Assembly: GCA_022013395.1 (NCBI GenBank)
Contig: JAKLQL010000456.1
Location: 1 to 5,782 of the forward strand
DNA: 5,782 nt
Source of the DNA: Acetobacterium sp.
Lineage (GTDB): Bacteria > Bacillota > Clostridia > Eubacteriales > Eubacteriaceae
Reading direction: 5' to 3'
The first letter of the stretch is position 1, and every line of letters starts with the position of its first letter. Below are positions 5,744-5,782 of the stretch, one piece after another. The translations under genes and the position numbers were made by a program. A model generated the notes under the pieces. The model was not told the origin of the DNA. It saw only the letters and a program-made list of their open reading frames with translations, and searched no databases.

Positions 5744-5771
5744 TTAATCATACAGGAGCATCGGCTTTTTT
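5730..5771 (+). terminator. Expression-platform terminator of the second fluoride riboswitch
   Basis: GCUGAUG (5730-5736) pairs with CAUCGGC (5759-5765), and CUUCUG (5738-5743) pairs with CAGGAG (5753-5758), with A5737 bulged. This gives 13 pairs with two G-U, a 9-nt loop, and then six T (5766-5771). The whole 5' arm is the conserved 3' block of the aptamer, so folding of the fluoride-bound aptamer and of the terminator are mutually exclusive. This makes an ON switch. Confidence 0.92.
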
Positions 5772-5782
5772 GATTTGTGCAA

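Overview
The window looks like chromosomal DNA from a low-GC anaerobic Firmicute, most likely Clostridia and possibly Eubacteriaceae/Acetobacterium-like. This rests on AT-rich spacers, strong AAGGAGG-type ribosome binding sites, a TTG start, intrinsic terminators with short U-tracts, and a membrane PAS-GGDEF-EAL protein. The taxonomic guess is an inference from style, not from a marker gene.

Layout: (1) 1-289 is a leader region on the + strand with a good promoter, a 34-codon small ORF with its own ribosome binding site, and a terminator-like hairpin. It lies directly in front of (2) a CorC/HlyC (CNNM/DUF21-CBS) membrane protein at 290-1615, closed by a clear terminator. (3) A small metal-ligand-poor cupin (1821-2144) is followed after 40 bp by a six-TM PAS-GGDEF-EAL protein (2185-4512), probably in one transcript. 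(4) On the - strand, converging on that gene, is a two-gene crcB (Fluc fluoride channel) operon (4928-4560 and 5377-4940, transcribed leftward). It is preceded by a fluoride riboswitch with a terminator-type expression platform and a consensus promoter. (5) At the right edge, on the + strand, a second and different fluoride riboswitch with its own promoter and terminator points out of the window, so at least one more fluoride-responsive gene probably begins just after base 5782.

The right-hand 405 bases (5378-5782) contain no gene but are densely regulatory: two divergent promoters, each with a fluoride aptamer starting a few bases after the predicted transcription start. The roughly 80 bp between the two promoters (5570-5650) shows nothing I can name. 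The crcB pair probably makes a heterodimeric fluoride channel, and the two subunits carry complementary changes in the otherwise conserved phenylalanine motif. The c-di-GMP protein has an intact EAL site, but its GGDEF domain has lost a metal-binding Asp and the inhibitory RxxD site, so it is probably mainly a phosphodiesterase.

The most noteworthy points are the divergent fluoride riboswitch pair, the asymmetric CrcB pair, and the acidic small ORF plus overlapping alternative hairpins ahead of the CorC-type (Mg2+-linked) transporter, which could be an undescribed translation-coupled attenuator.
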